Source: an uncultured Chitinophagaceae bacterium (GTDB lineage: Bacteria; Bacteroidota; Bacteroidia; Chitinophagales; Chitinophagaceae). From it: a DNA stretch of 64,000 bases. Location: the NCBI GenBank assembly GCA_936908745.1, contig CAKZFX010000011.1:372001-436000 (forward strand), given 5' to 3'. The translations under genes and the position numbers were made by a program. The notes beneath the pieces were generated by a model that did not search any database, was not told the DNA's origin, and saw only the letters and a list, made by a program, of their open reading frames with translations. How positions within the stretch are numbered: position 1 is the stretch's first letter; every line of letters begins with the position of its first letter. Positions 31,361 to 39,554 of the stretch are shown piece after piece.

Positions 31361-32287
31361 ATGAAAATCGTTGTAACTGCATTGGGACTATTGCTCTCCG
31401 TTTATAGTTTTTCACAAGACCAATCTGTCAAGGGACTGAAAGGCGACAGTGAACGCACCATTAAGAAAGACCCGGCCGACACCGCTGCCAAAACATGGAA
31501 GAAAGGGGGTATTTATAGTCTTAACGTATCACAAGGCTCATTAACCAATTGGGCCGCCGGTGGTGATAATTTCTCACTCTCTGTCAATTCATTGCTGAGC
31601 TTATACGCTTTTTATAAAAAAGACAAACATAGCTGGGACAACACATTTGATTTCAACCTCGGTTATGTAAACACCACAAGCCTGGGCAGCCGCAAGAATG
31701 ATGATCGCTTTGATCTTCTTTCCAAGTATGGTTATGCGCTCACTTCTAAATTAAACCTGTCAGGTTTGTTCAACCTGCGTTCACAATTTTTCAAAGGCTA
31801 TACATTCCCGGACGATGTAAAAACATTTGCGTCTGATTTTATGGCGCCGGGCTATGTTTTGCTGAGTGCGGGTTTGGATTATAAACCCGTGAAAGATCTT
31901 TCTATTTTTATTTCACCGGCTACGGCCCGTTGGGTCATTGTAAGAGACACGGCTCTTTCCAACAAAGGTTTATATGGTGTAGAGCCCGGCAAAAGCTCCA
32001 CACTGGAGTTTGGTGCTTTTGCAACGATCAATTACATGAAAGAGATCAGCAAGAACGTTACCTACAAAGGACGATTGGACCTTTTCTCCAATTACAGGAA
32101 GAACCCGGAAAATATTGATGTGTTTATGTCCAACATATTAAATGTTAAACTATCCAAAGTATTATCAGCCACCTGGGGCGTTGATCTTATTTATGATGAT
32201 GATGTACGCTTATTTGGCCCTGAACAAAAATCGCCGGCCTTGCAGGTAAAATCATTAGTGGGTATTGGTTTGCTGGTGAAGTTTTGA
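31361..32287 (+). CDS. DUF3078 outer-membrane protein, copy 1
   Basis: A 308-residue secreted protein (signal ending near SFSQDQ). After a hydrophilic linker comes LTNWAAGGDNFSLSVNSLLSLYAFY, then SRKNDDRFDLLSKYGYALTSKLNLS, diagnostic of DUF3078, a predicted outer-membrane beta-barrel restricted mainly to Bacteroidota. The C-terminus ends VGIGLLVKF with a terminal phenylalanine, as for barrel proteins. Function unknown. It is followed by its own terminator and then a close paralogue at 32519. Confidence 0.85.
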   Translation: MKIVVTALGLLLSVYSFSQDQSVKGLKGDSERTIKKDPADTAAKTWKKGGIYSLNVSQGSLTNWAAGGDNFSLSVNSLLSLYAFYKKDKHSWDNTFDFNLGYVNTTSLGSRKNDDRFDLLSKYGYALTSKLNLSGLFNLRSQFFKGYTFPDDVKTFASDFMAPGYVLLSAGLDYKPVKDLSIFISPATARWVIVRDTALSNKGLYGVEPGKSSTLEFGAFATINYMKEISKNVTYKGRLDLFSNYRKNPENIDVFMSNILNVKLSKVLSATWGVDLIYDDDVRLFGPEQKSPALQVKSLVGIGLLVKF

Positions 32288-32309
32288 TCAAACGTTTGCA
32301 TTCATGCAT

Positions 32310-32345
32310 AAAGCTGCTTCGTCTATGACAAGGCAGCTTTTTTTA
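32310..32345 (+). terminator. Intrinsic terminator after DUF3078 copy 1
   Basis: AAAGCTGC (32310-32317) and GCAGCTTT (32333-32340) form an 8-bp stem with a 15-nt loop followed by more T residues. Confidence 0.75.
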
Positions 32346-32424
32346 TACAAACAACTATTAGTAAAAGTTATTTTAACATTCTTTGTATACTAATAAAGTT
32401 CTTCCTTGTTCCCATTGGCATTTT

Positions 32425-32432
32425 TATCTTTG
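32425..32432 (+). promoter_or_regulatory. Promoter -7 box (TATCTTTG) of the second DUF3078 gene
   Basis: Exact TAnnTTTG match, 86 nt before the ATG at 32519. With the preceding terminator it shows the paralogues are separate transcription units. Confidence 0.45.
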
Positions 32433-32518
32433 CGACACATCCGCACCCGGTACAAGCAACTAAGTTTGTCATACGTTCATCCGATGATTGTTCAACTAAA
32501 GAAAAATTTAAGTAGCTG

Positions 32519-33451
32519 ATGCTGAAAAAAACTGCCGGGGTTGTGTTGCTCAATGCAATTTGCTTCACAGCCTTTTCACAAGATGCGATCATTCGCAAAC
32601 TGCAATCTGAATCTTTACGCTCTGTAAAAAAAGATATGAATGATACCACCTGGAAAACATGGAAGCTGGGTGGCACCTATGGTATCAGTGTTGGCCAGGG
32701 CACATTGAGCAACTGGGCGGCCGGTGGCGATGACTTTTCGCTGACCATTGCCTCTTCGTTGAGCCTTTATGGTTTTTATAAAAAGAACCATCACTACTGG
32801 GACAATACCATGGACCTGAATTTTGGGTATGTAAAAACAACCAGTCTTGGCAGCCGGAAGAACGACGACCGTTTTGATATTCTTTCCAAGTATGGTTATG
32901 CACTGACTTCTAAGTTGAATATCGCATCGCTGGTCAACCTGCGTTCTCAATTCCTGAAAGGATATACCTACCAGGACAACCGCAAAAAGTTTGCATCCGA
33001 TTTCTTGTCGCCGGCATACGTAGTCACGAGTATCGGGCTGGATTATAAACCCACCAAAGAGTTATCCATTTTTGCATCGCCTGTTACATCACGCTGGGTT
33101 TTTGTAAAAGATGATTCATTGTCTGCAAGAGGTGAATATGGTGTAAAGCCCGGCACACATAGCCTGAACCAGCTGGGTTCTTTTGCAACGATCAGTTACC
33201 AGAAGCCTTTTAATAAATATGTATCGTACAAAGGAAGGCTGGATATTTTCTCCAATTATAAAGACGATCCGTTGAACGCTGATTTTTACCTGACCAATGT
33301 ATTGTCAGCAAAGATCGCCCGCATCATTGCCTTTAGCTGGAATTTAGATATGATCTATGATGATGATGTGGAACTGTTTGGCAAAAACAAATCCTCACCT
33401 GCCCTGCAGATCAAATCCATTATCGGCGTCGGTTTGCAGGTAAAAATATAA
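32519..33451 (+). CDS. DUF3078 outer-membrane protein, copy 2
   Basis: A 310-residue paralogue of the gene at 31361. Shared blocks include LSNWAAGGDDFSLTI, TTSLGSRKNDDRFDILSKYGYALTSKLN, LRSQFLKGYTY and a C-terminus ending in a hydrophobic/basic strand (GVGLQVKI). The signal peptide ends near AFSQDA. Tandem duplication followed by divergence is the simplest origin. Separate promoter and terminator elements suggest different regulation of the two copies. Confidence 0.85.
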   Translation: MLKKTAGVVLLNAICFTAFSQDAIIRKLQSESLRSVKKDMNDTTWKTWKLGGTYGISVGQGTLSNWAAGGDDFSLTIASSLSLYGFYKKNHHYWDNTMDLNFGYVKTTSLGSRKNDDRFDILSKYGYALTSKLNIASLVNLRSQFLKGYTYQDNRKKFASDFLSPAYVVTSIGLDYKPTKELSIFASPVTSRWVFVKDDSLSARGEYGVKPGTHSLNQLGSFATISYQKPFNKYVSYKGRLDIFSNYKDDPLNADFYLTNVLSAKIARIIAFSWNLDMIYDDDVELFGKNKSSPALQIKSIIGVGLQVKI

Positions 33452-33456
33452 ATCGA

Positions 33457-33489
33457 AAAGGCTGTCTCGCTTACGACGAGACAGCCTTT
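33457..33489. terminator. Intrinsic terminator between convergent genes
   Basis: AAAGGCTGTCTCG (33457-33469) with CGAGACAGCCTTT (33477-33489) is a perfect 13-bp stem with A- and T-flanks on both strands, shared by DUF3078 copy 2 and the TonB-C lipoprotein gene. Confidence 0.85.
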
Positions 33490-33508
33490 CTTTCAACAAT
33501 AGGGATTG

Positions 33509-34129
33509 TTATAGTCCATCTATTTTATACGTAATTGGCAACACCATCCACGTCTTCACATTTTTTCCTTTTACCATTCCCGGTGTCCACTTGCTCATGT
33601 CTTTGATTACACGGACTGCTTCATCTTCCAGCCCATAACCTATTTTATTACCCAGCGTTGTTACATTGGAAACGTTTCCGTTTTCATCAATGCCAAACCG
33701 GACTTTTACCGTTCCTTCAATACTGTTGTCGATCGCTTCCTGCGGGTATTCAATATGATTATTTACATAGTTTTCGATACCACGTTGCCCGTTTTTATAG
33801 GCCGGTGATACTTCCGCATAGTTATAAAAACCTGTATTGTCGGCCGACATTTTATCGGTCCTGCTTACAGCTTCTGTACCTACCGACGCTTTACCTGTTC
33901 TGCCACTGGTGCGGCCGGTAGTGCTGGTAGCGGGAGGAGAAGTAACGGTGCTGCCCGAACCGGCGGTATCTGTGGTAACAGGATTCCCTGTTTCGGGTTC
34001 ATTAATTACTTCTGTAGAGGGTTTGTCGCCACTGTTGCTTTTTTCATCATTACAAGCGGTAAACAGCATCGCTGCTGCCAGTACCGATGCGAGGCGCCAG
34101 CCATGCTTTTTTATTATTCCGTACTTCAT
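33509..34129 (-). CDS. Lipoprotein with TonB C-terminal domain
   Basis: A 206-residue protein with a Lipobox MLFTAC (Cys near residue 26), a long Ser/Thr/Gly-rich disordered stretch (residues about 30-95), then a TonB_C domain: GIENYVNNHIEYPQEAIDNSIEGTVKVRFGIDENG and WTPGMVKGKNVKTWMVLPITY. Unlike true TonB it has a lipid anchor instead of a membrane helix and has no ExbBD partner nearby, so it may be a periplasmic binding module rather than an energy transducer. Confidence 0.82.
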   Translation of the reverse strand: MKYGIIKKHGWRLASVLAAAMLFTACNDEKSNSGDKPSTEVINEPETGNPVTTDTAGSGSTVTSPPATSTTGRTSGRTGKASVGTEAVSRTDKMSADNTGFYNYAEVSPAYKNGQRGIENYVNNHIEYPQEAIDNSIEGTVKVRFGIDENGNVSNVTTLGNKIGYGLEDEAVRVIKDMSKWTPGMVKGKNVKTWMVLPITYKIDGL

Positions 34130-34225
34130 AATTTTTGGTTTTAGTGATGAATAGATATATCCTGTTTTCCAAAAAAAATGCCATTAGTGCCGGATCGGGC
34201 TGAAAAAAACAGGGTTGCTTTGGGT

Positions 34226-34233
34226 TACCTTTG
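34226..34233 (+). promoter_or_regulatory. Promoter -7 box (TACCTTTG) of trmB
   Basis: Exact TAnnTTTG match ending 6 nt before the ATG at 34240, so the mRNA is probably leaderless or nearly so. Confidence 0.45.
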
Positions 34234-34239
34234 TCCGCT

Positions 34240-34959
34240 ATGGGCCAAAAAAAGCTGGTACGTTTCGCCGAATTAGAGACTTTTCCCAATGTGCTGCAGT
34301 TTCCGCAAGGCATGGCGGGACAGTGGAATTCTTTCTTTAAAAACGAGAATAAAATCACATTAGAATTAGCCTGCGGCAAGGGTGAATACGCTGTGGGGCT
34401 GGGAAAATTATATGCTGATGAGAATTTTATCGGTGTAGACCTCAAAGGCAACCGGATCTGGGTAGGCGCCAAAAAAGCCTTGCAGCAAAACCTCGGCAAT
34501 GTAGGGTTCCTTCGTACACAAATTGACCAGTTGGCCACTTATTTTGCGCCCGGCGAAGTATCTTCTATCTGGATCACATTCCCCGATCCGCAACTGCGTT
34601 TTTCCAAAGCCAAAAAAAGATTGACGCATCCTAAATTCCTTCGTTTGTACCAGCAGTTTTTACAGCCCGGTGGCCTGATCCATTTAAAAACTGACAGCCC
34701 CGCGTTATATCAATTCACCAAAACTGTTATTGATTTGTACAACTGTCCGTTACATGTTGACCTGGATGATGTATATAAGCAGGCTGAAGTATCGCCGGAA
34801 TTGCAGATCAAAACACACTATGAATCTTTAGATATTGCCGGCAGCAACCGGGTACATTATTTGCGTTTTTCATTACCCGAACAGTTAGCATCCAAAGAAA
34901 AAGATGAAGAGCTGAAACAAATACTGAAAACGTATGAAGGAACTGAAGGAGGGGATTGA
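34240..34959 (+). CDS. trmB: tRNA (guanine-N7-)-methyltransferase
   Basis: A 239-residue class I methyltransferase that makes m7G46 in the tRNA variable loop. Seen are LELACGKGEYAVGLG (SAM-binding motif I, near residues 43-57), FIGVDLKGNRIWVGAKKAL, SIWITFPDPQLRFSKAKKRLTHPKFL (the conserved catalytic Asp region) and HLKTDSPALYQFT. ATG at 34240 is preferred over an in-frame TTG three codons earlier. It overlaps the following DUF5522 gene by 26 nt in another frame. Of possible interest, a tRNA-like RNA with an abnormal variable region lies 3 kb upstream. Confidence 0.93.
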   Translation: MGQKKLVRFAELETFPNVLQFPQGMAGQWNSFFKNENKITLELACGKGEYAVGLGKLYADENFIGVDLKGNRIWVGAKKALQQNLGNVGFLRTQIDQLATYFAPGEVSSIWITFPDPQLRFSKAKKRLTHPKFLRLYQQFLQPGGLIHLKTDSPALYQFTKTVIDLYNCPLHVDLDDVYKQAEVSPELQIKTHYESLDIAGSNRVHYLRFSLPEQLASKEKDEELKQILKTYEGTEGGD

Positions 34960-35125
34960 TTATTATATAAACAACGAAGGTTTTGTGGTACTGACAGCCA
35001 AGTATCACCTCGATAAAGGATTTTGCTGTGGCAATGGCTGCACACATTGTCCTTATGAGTATGAAAATGTTCCTGAACCAAGAAGATCACAATTACTGGA
35101 ATTTCGCAAGACCAACGAAGAATAA
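34934..35125 (+). CDS. Small cysteine-containing DUF5522-like protein
   Basis: A 63-residue protein beginning MKELKEGIDYYINNEGF. The core GFCCGNGCTHCPYEYENV has four cysteines spaced C-C-x3-C-x2-C, suitable for binding zinc or an Fe-S cluster. This matches the short DUF5522 family, often found beside unrelated housekeeping genes. Its ATG lies inside the 3' end of trmB, so the two are co-transcribed and perhaps translationally coupled. Confidence 0.8.
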   Translation: MKELKEGIDYYINNEGFVVLTAKYHLDKGFCCGNGCTHCPYEYENVPEPRRSQLLEFRKTNEE

Positions 35126-35130
35126 AACGC

Positions 35131-36333
35131 TCACCTGTCGAACGAAAAAATAGCCATGTCTTTGTTTTTCTTTCCCGCCAGCTCATCTGCGATCAACTCA
35201 CCTGCAATCACACTGAACGTGATACCGTTTCCGCCAAATCCCAATGCATAATAAATAGGGCTGTCGCTTGTTGCTTTGCCGATATAAGGCAAACCATCTT
35301 TTGTAGAGCCAAAGGTTCCTGTCCAGCTGAATTCAGCCTTTATTTTACACTGGGGAAACAGTTTGGCAAAATCCTTTTCCAGTTGCTTTATTTTTTTTGG
35401 CAGCAGTTCATCTCTTTTGCGGGGCGAATAAAAATCTTCATCGCGGCCCCCTACCAGGATCCGGTTGTCGGCCGTTGTACGCATATACAAATAAGGATCG
35501 GCTGTGCTCCATAGTAACAGGTCATTTTTCCAGGGTTGTGCTGGCCTGTCAAATGATTCTGTGATAAACGCATAGGTTGACTTCAGTTGCACAATCGGCT
35601 TTTTTATGAAATTGGTTACCTCGTAGCCCGTAGCATTCACCAGTGTTTTTGCCTGTATCGTTATTTTATCATCAAAATGAATGACCACGCCCTCTTTCTT
35701 AGTTGCTATCTTCTTTACACAGGAACGATCATACACTTCAACGCCTTTTTTAAGATTGTACTGGTGTAAATGATGCGTGAGCAGGTAGGCGTCTGTATGC
35801 GCCGCTTCTTCAGAAAGTATGGCCGACGGCGCTTTTACATTCGTTTGCTTTACCAATGCCTGCTGTTCTAAATAATGCACTTTAAAGCCTTCCTGCTTTC
35901 TTATTTTATATTCCTTTTCAAGAAAGGAAATATCTTTTTTATACGCTGCATAGTAAAGGCTTTTGCACCTGTTTATTCCATCATAGCCGATCTTATTGCC
36001 AATCGTTTCCAATTTGAAAAGAGAATCCCTGCATAATTGATACGCCCTGGCCGCATTTTTATAACCAACCTTCCCGGTCAGTTCATGCAAGGGCGTATCA
36101 ATTTCATATTGCAATAATGAAGTGCTGGCACAGGTACTGCCCAGCCCGATGCTGCGTGCATCCACCACTATGCACCGGATGCCTTTTTCGGCTAAATGAT
36201 AAGCCGTCAGCGCACCGGAAATGCCGCCACCCATGATGACAACATCCGTTTTCTTATTGGTAAGTAAACGCGGGTAAGCGAATGGAAGCCCGTTTTTTAT
36301 CAATGAAAAAGGATAACCCGATTGGAGATCCAT
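35131..36333 (-). CDS. FAD-dependent oxidoreductase (DAO family)
   Basis: A 400-residue flavoprotein. The dinucleotide fold KTDVVIMGGGISGALTAYHLAEKG lies near residues 28-51, followed by VVDARSIGLGSTCASTSLLQYEID; a second FAD contact is LVNATGYEV near the middle, and the C-terminal GLPYIGKAT...YALGFGGNGITFS closes the flavin site. It belongs to the D-amino-acid/glycine oxidase-like superfamily, oxidising an amine with FAD. The substrate is not evident. It is followed upstream by a Dps gene 6 nt away on the same strand. Confidence 0.87.
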   Translation of the reverse strand: MDLQSGYPFSLIKNGLPFAYPRLLTNKKTDVVIMGGGISGALTAYHLAEKGIRCIVVDARSIGLGSTCASTSLLQYEIDTPLHELTGKVGYKNAARAYQLCRDSLFKLETIGNKIGYDGINRCKSLYYAAYKKDISFLEKEYKIRKQEGFKVHYLEQQALVKQTNVKAPSAILSEEAAHTDAYLLTHHLHQYNLKKGVEVYDRSCVKKIATKKEGVVIHFDDKITIQAKTLVNATGYEVTNFIKKPIVQLKSTYAFITESFDRPAQPWKNDLLLWSTADPYLYMRTTADNRILVGGRDEDFYSPRKRDELLPKKIKQLEKDFAKLFPQCKIKAEFSWTGTFGSTKDGLPYIGKATSDSPIYYALGFGGNGITFSVIAGELIADELAGKKNKDMAIFSFDR

Positions 36334-36339
36334 ATTTTA

Positions 36340-36813
36340 TTATTGGAAGTACCTTCTTAATTTCCACGCTGCTGTTTCATGCTGACGCAACAGGTCGATC
36401 AGGAAGTCAGATGTGGCTTTATCGTTGAATTTATCTTCACAGTCATCCACGCCTTTGCGCAGGTTGACGATCACCGATTCATGATCTTTCAATAGCTCTT
36501 TCAGCATCTCTTGTTGTGCAGGATATTTACCGGGATTTTCTTTCAATGTGGCTTTTGCCAAAAATTCTTTCATCGTACCCGGTGTTTTTTCACCCAGTTT
36601 GTTGATACGTTCGGCTATTTCATCAATGGCTTCTTCCAGTTCTTTGTATTGGCTTTCAAATAGTTCATGCAATTCTACAAAACTGTTGCCCGAAACATTC
36701 CAATGGAATTTTCTTGTCTTGGTATATAATACCATTGCGTCGGAAAGGGTTTGGGTAAGCAGGCCGGAAATGCCGGCAATGTCTTTGGCGCTGAGGCCGA
36801 TGTTTGGTTTCAT
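36340..36813 (-). CDS. Dps family DNA-binding ferritin-like protein
   Basis: A 157-residue ferritin-fold protein. KTRKFHWNVSGNSFVELHELFESQYKELEEAIDEIAERI carries the His and Asp/Glu ligands of the inter-subunit ferroxidase site. Dps dodecamers oxidise and store iron with peroxide and protect DNA. The ATG at 36813 (MKPNIGLSAKD) is preferred over a GTG at 36834. It heads the operon with the FAD oxidoreductase. Confidence 0.9.
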   Translation of the reverse strand: MKPNIGLSAKDIAGISGLLTQTLSDAMVLYTKTRKFHWNVSGNSFVELHELFESQYKELEEAIDEIAERINKLGEKTPGTMKEFLAKATLKENPGKYPAQQEMLKELLKDHESVIVNLRKGVDDCEDKFNDKATSDFLIDLLRQHETAAWKLRRYFQ

Positions 36814-37007
36814 ACGTGTGGGGTTTTTGTGCACACATTTAATGGCAATTATAATTCCAAAAATAAAAGGCGCCGTTTGACAATAAGATGACCGTATTCG
36901 TCCCCGGGATTAAAATGCGATTAACCGTAAAAATGAGCTGTTGCGATTGGCATAATATTTAGGTATATAAGGGTGGAATTACCTTGTAAACCTCTAAAAT
37001 TACCAAT

Positions 37008-37172
37008 ATGCTTAAGTGGACAGTAACCTTCCTCATTATTGCAATCATTGCCGCTGTGTTTGGTTTTGGCGGTATCGCTGCCGGTGCAGCTTCCATTGCA
37101 AAAGTGTTGTTCTTTATTTTCATTGTACTGTTTGTCATTTCCCTGCTTTTCGGGAAAAAAGCCAGTGTGTAA
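37008..37172 (+). CDS. DUF1328 small membrane protein
   Basis: A 54-residue protein (MLKWTVTFLIIAIIAAVFGFGGIAAGAASIAKVLF...KKASV) with two membrane segments separated by a GGIAAGAA turn. This is the standard length and pattern of DUF1328/YtjA proteins, often induced by envelope or general stress. It is followed by a second small membrane protein 19 nt away and a YtxH protein. Confidence 0.85.
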   Translation: MLKWTVTFLIIAIIAAVFGFGGIAAGAASIAKVLFFIFIVLFVISLLFGKKASV

Positions 37173-37191
37173 CAATTTTAACCGGGAAACA

Positions 37192-37380
37192 ATGAAAACC
37201 TTATTTATCATTTTAAGTCTTGTGTTTTTAGCTGTGTGGGTCACCGGCCTTTGTGTAACTACGATGGGCATTGGTATTCACATGACCATATTGATGCTGT
37301 CATTAGTTTTCTTTTTACGATCATTAATGATTGCTCCATTGCCAAAAAGCGCAGACATTTCTATAACTGAAAAAATATAA
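37192..37380 (+). CDS. Small two-span membrane protein (Lmo0937-like)
   Basis: A 62-residue protein: first hydrophobic span FIILSLVFLAVWVTGLCV, then a short GIGIHMTI turn and second span LMLSLVFFLRSLMI, with a short polar tail. Size, topology and position in a stress-type cassette resemble the Lmo0937 family, but the assignment rests on pattern only. It starts 19 nt after the DUF1328 gene and ends 5 nt before the YtxH gene. Confidence 0.7.
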   Translation: MKTLFIILSLVFLAVWVTGLCVTTMGIGIHMTILMLSLVFFLRSLMIAPLPKSADISITEKI

Positions 37381-37385
37381 CTGAC

Positions 37386-37661
37386 ATGAGTAAAAAAGTA
37401 TTATTAGCGTTTGCCGCCGGGCTGGCCGCAGGTGCATTGGCTGGTGTTTTATTAGCACCGGATAAAGGAAAGAAAACAAGAAAAAAACTGGCTGGTGCTG
37501 CCTCTGATATGGCCGATACCGTAAAAGACAAGTTCCAAGATTTCGTAGATGGTCTTAAAGATGTGTATGCTTCTGCCAAAGACGATGCAGATGATATCGC
37601 GGACAAAGCAGTGGCTAAAATGAATGCGCTGAAATCAGAAGCGAAGAAAGCGACTACCTGA
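37386..37661 (+). CDS. YtxH domain-containing protein
   Basis: A 91-residue protein with an N-terminal membrane span rich in glycine and alanine (LLAFAAGLAAGALAGVLLAP) followed by the DKGKKTRKKL motif and a long amphipathic helix with acidic and basic residues. This is the YtxH (general-stress GsiB/YtxH-like) pattern. The role is probably in membrane-associated stress response. Third gene of the cassette with DUF1328 and the Lmo0937-like gene. Confidence 0.85.
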   Translation: MSKKVLLAFAAGLAAGALAGVLLAPDKGKKTRKKLAGAASDMADTVKDKFQDFVDGLKDVYASAKDDADDIADKAVAKMNALKSEAKKATT

Positions 37662-37810
37662 TTGATCATGTATAATCTTGAAAGGCCGGTCCTTCTCTAT
37701 TGACACTGAGGGTCTGTTCAGCAAAAAGTGATGAGATCAGATTAGTCTTTCAATCCGTATATATAGAAAGAGAACGTTGGCTTTGCCAGCGTTTTTTTTA
37801 TCTTCATTGC

Positions 37811-38206
37811 ATGGCAACAAAGAAAGGCAGCCCGAAAAAAGAAGCCCCAAAAGCAATCCGGCCTTCGGGCAAAAGAGAAGAAAGTTTTTTTGAGTTGGTG
37901 TATGAAGTAGCACGCCAAATCCCCAAGGGAAGAGTTACCTCCTACGGCGCTATTGCCAATTGCCTCGGTACCAAGCTATCAGCAAGAATGGTGGGCTGGG
38001 CCATGAATGGAGCAGACAAAGTAAAGCCTTCCGTTCCCGCACACCGTGTGGTCAACCGCCTCGGTATCCTTTCCGGCAAGCATCATTTTTCACCGCCGGG
38101 AAGTATGGAAAAACGATTGAAGAAAGAGGGCGTCAAAGTGAAAGATGATACGGTTGTTGATTTTGAAAAACATTTCTGGGATCCTGCCACCGAGCTGAGT
38201 TTGTAA
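37811..38206 (+). CDS. Alkyltransferase-like (MGMT/Ada-fold) DNA-binding protein
   Basis: A 131-residue protein with the MGMT DNA-binding fold: FFELVYEVARQIPKGRVTSYGAIA, GTKLSARMVGWAMNG, then PAHRVVNRLG where the active enzyme has PCHR. The nucleophile cysteine is thus replaced by alanine, the mark of alkyltransferase-like proteins, which bind O6-alkylguanine and hand lesions to nucleotide-excision repair. The N-terminal 20 residues are Lys-rich. The ATG at 37811 (MATKKGSPKK) is preferred over 37700. Confidence 0.88.
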   Translation: MATKKGSPKKEAPKAIRPSGKREESFFELVYEVARQIPKGRVTSYGAIANCLGTKLSARMVGWAMNGADKVKPSVPAHRVVNRLGILSGKHHFSPPGSMEKRLKKEGVKVKDDTVVDFEKHFWDPATELSL

Positions 38207-38233
38207 AAAAAAGCCCGGTGTAAACACACCGGG
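38204..38233 (-). terminator. Intrinsic terminator for the aquaporin gene
   Basis: ACACCGGG/CCCGGTGT (38214-38221 with 38226-38233) forms an 8-bp stem; on the minus strand it is followed by GC and eight T. It lies downstream of the aquaporin gene. Confidence 0.7.
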
Positions 38234-38289
38234 AAATAATACCAATCAGAGCTTTTGCTTGGTATTGCTAGTTTTCAGGGTTATTGCAT

Positions 38290-38904
38290 TTAAAGACCAG
38301 CGAGCGCAGCTAATGTTCCTCCACCTAAACAGCCGGCCAGGTATATCCAACTATCTGTATTATTTGCCATTTTCATTACAATTGCGCCCAGGGCGACTGC
38401 CGGATTAAAAGCGCCGCCTGAAAAAGGACCTACTGCATAGGCCATGGCTGTTACGGTAAACCCGATCGCCAGTCCATAATAACTATTGCCCTCAGTGCCT
38501 TTTGCCGTCGCTACATTCAATACGACGTAGGCGAGTGCAAAAGTTCCCAGCAGTTCAGCAATCAATGCTTTTAGCGGCACTAAGTCTTTCACTACAACCG
38601 GTACTGCATCATTTGCATCCCCTATGAGATAGTTTACAGTCAATGCGGCTATTGCAGCAGCCACCAATTGGGCCAACATATACAGCATGGCCTCACTGGC
38701 TGCAATGCGTCCACGAATCAATATGGCCAGCGTAACAGCCGGGTTATAATGTCCGCCGGAAATATGTCCACCAGCATATACCATCACCATGAGCACTGAG
38801 CCAATGGCTATGGGCGCCATCACCCCGGCGCCCATATTTACTGCCAGGCCCACTGTGAGTATCAAAAAGAAGGTCCCGATAAACTCGGTTAATAGTTTTT
38901 TCAT
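38290..38904 (-). CDS. Aquaporin (MIP family)
   Basis: A 204-residue protein with six predicted spans and two half-helix NPA motifs: HYNPAVTLAI near residue 55 and AFNPAVALGA near residue 170. It starts MKKLLTEFIGTFFLIL, as AqpZ does. Residues around the second NPA (GGAFNPAV, alanine instead of arginine) differ from classical water channels, so selectivity (water or small uncharged solute) is open. It is slightly shorter than the usual 230-280 residues. Confidence 0.88.
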   Translation of the reverse strand: MKKLLTEFIGTFFLILTVGLAVNMGAGVMAPIAIGSVLMVMVYAGGHISGGHYNPAVTLAILIRGRIAASEAMLYMLAQLVAAAIAALTVNYLIGDANDAVPVVVKDLVPLKALIAELLGTFALAYVVLNVATAKGTEGNSYYGLAIGFTVTAMAYAVGPFSGGAFNPAVALGAIVMKMANNTDSWIYLAGCLGGGTLAALAGL

Positions 38905-39108
38905 TTTGTAAGCAGTTTCTATAAGTTATGGATGACAAACAAGCGCATTGCTTTGTCAATCAAACCATTATAACGATACTTCGAAGGGAAATTCCGTATC
39001 CGGAAAAAGAGGGGCGTACAGGAGCTAACCGGCAAAAAACACCGGCTCTCTATAATAAGACTTTAGCCGAGCCACCGGGGTTGCCTGTGTTAATTTGTTC
39101 CGGTTGAT

Positions 39109-39116
39109 TATTTTTG
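39109..39116 (+). promoter_or_regulatory. Promoter -7 box (TATTTTTG), leaderless-type spacing
   Basis: Exact TAnnTTTG match ending 7 nt before the ATG at 39124, so the mRNA probably begins at or beside the start codon. Confidence 0.5.
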
Positions 39117-39123
39117 CTCCGCA

Positions 39124-39543
39124 ATGAAAACTAACATTCCGCTTGACCCATTGACCAATCGTCAAAAAGATTTTTGCGCCTATGGCGGCACGTTTGGCGT
39201 GTTATTATCTGTCACCTGTATTATCCAGTTGATGGTTTACGGGCTTTCAAGCTGGCAGGTAAACACCTTGTTTTTTATTTATCTCTTTGCGGCGATCGCT
39301 TTCTTTTTCCTTGCGATACAAAAGTCTGTTTCTACCATCTTGCTTGTTATCAGTGGCGCATTGGTATTATTTGCAGAAATATTGTGGGTGCGTGGCGCTG
39401 CCTTTTCGCTGGTAGTGTTATTATTATTCCTGTATAACGTTATAGCGATCGTGTTTGTGTTTACAGAACAGATAGCGCTGCGTTTAACACAAAAAAGAAA
39501 AGCACTGGAAGCCGAAGAAGCTATGTGGCGGGGCAAAATTTAG
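39124..39543 (+). CDS. Four-span membrane protein of unknown function
   Basis: A 139-residue protein with about four hydrophobic segments (GVLLSVTCIIQLMVYGL, LFFIYLFAAIAFFFLAI, ILLVISGALVLFAEIL, LVVLLLFLYNVIAIVFVF) and short charged ends. It ends with EEAMWRGKI. No family is recognised. It converges with the TraB/ChaN-like gene at 39555 and has a well-formed promoter box directly before its start. Confidence 0.7.
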   Translation: MKTNIPLDPLTNRQKDFCAYGGTFGVLLSVTCIIQLMVYGLSSWQVNTLFFIYLFAAIAFFFLAIQKSVSTILLVISGALVLFAEILWVRGAAFSLVVLLLFLYNVIAIVFVFTEQIALRLTQKRKALEAEEAMWRGKI

Positions 39544-39554
39544 TACCCGTTGTT

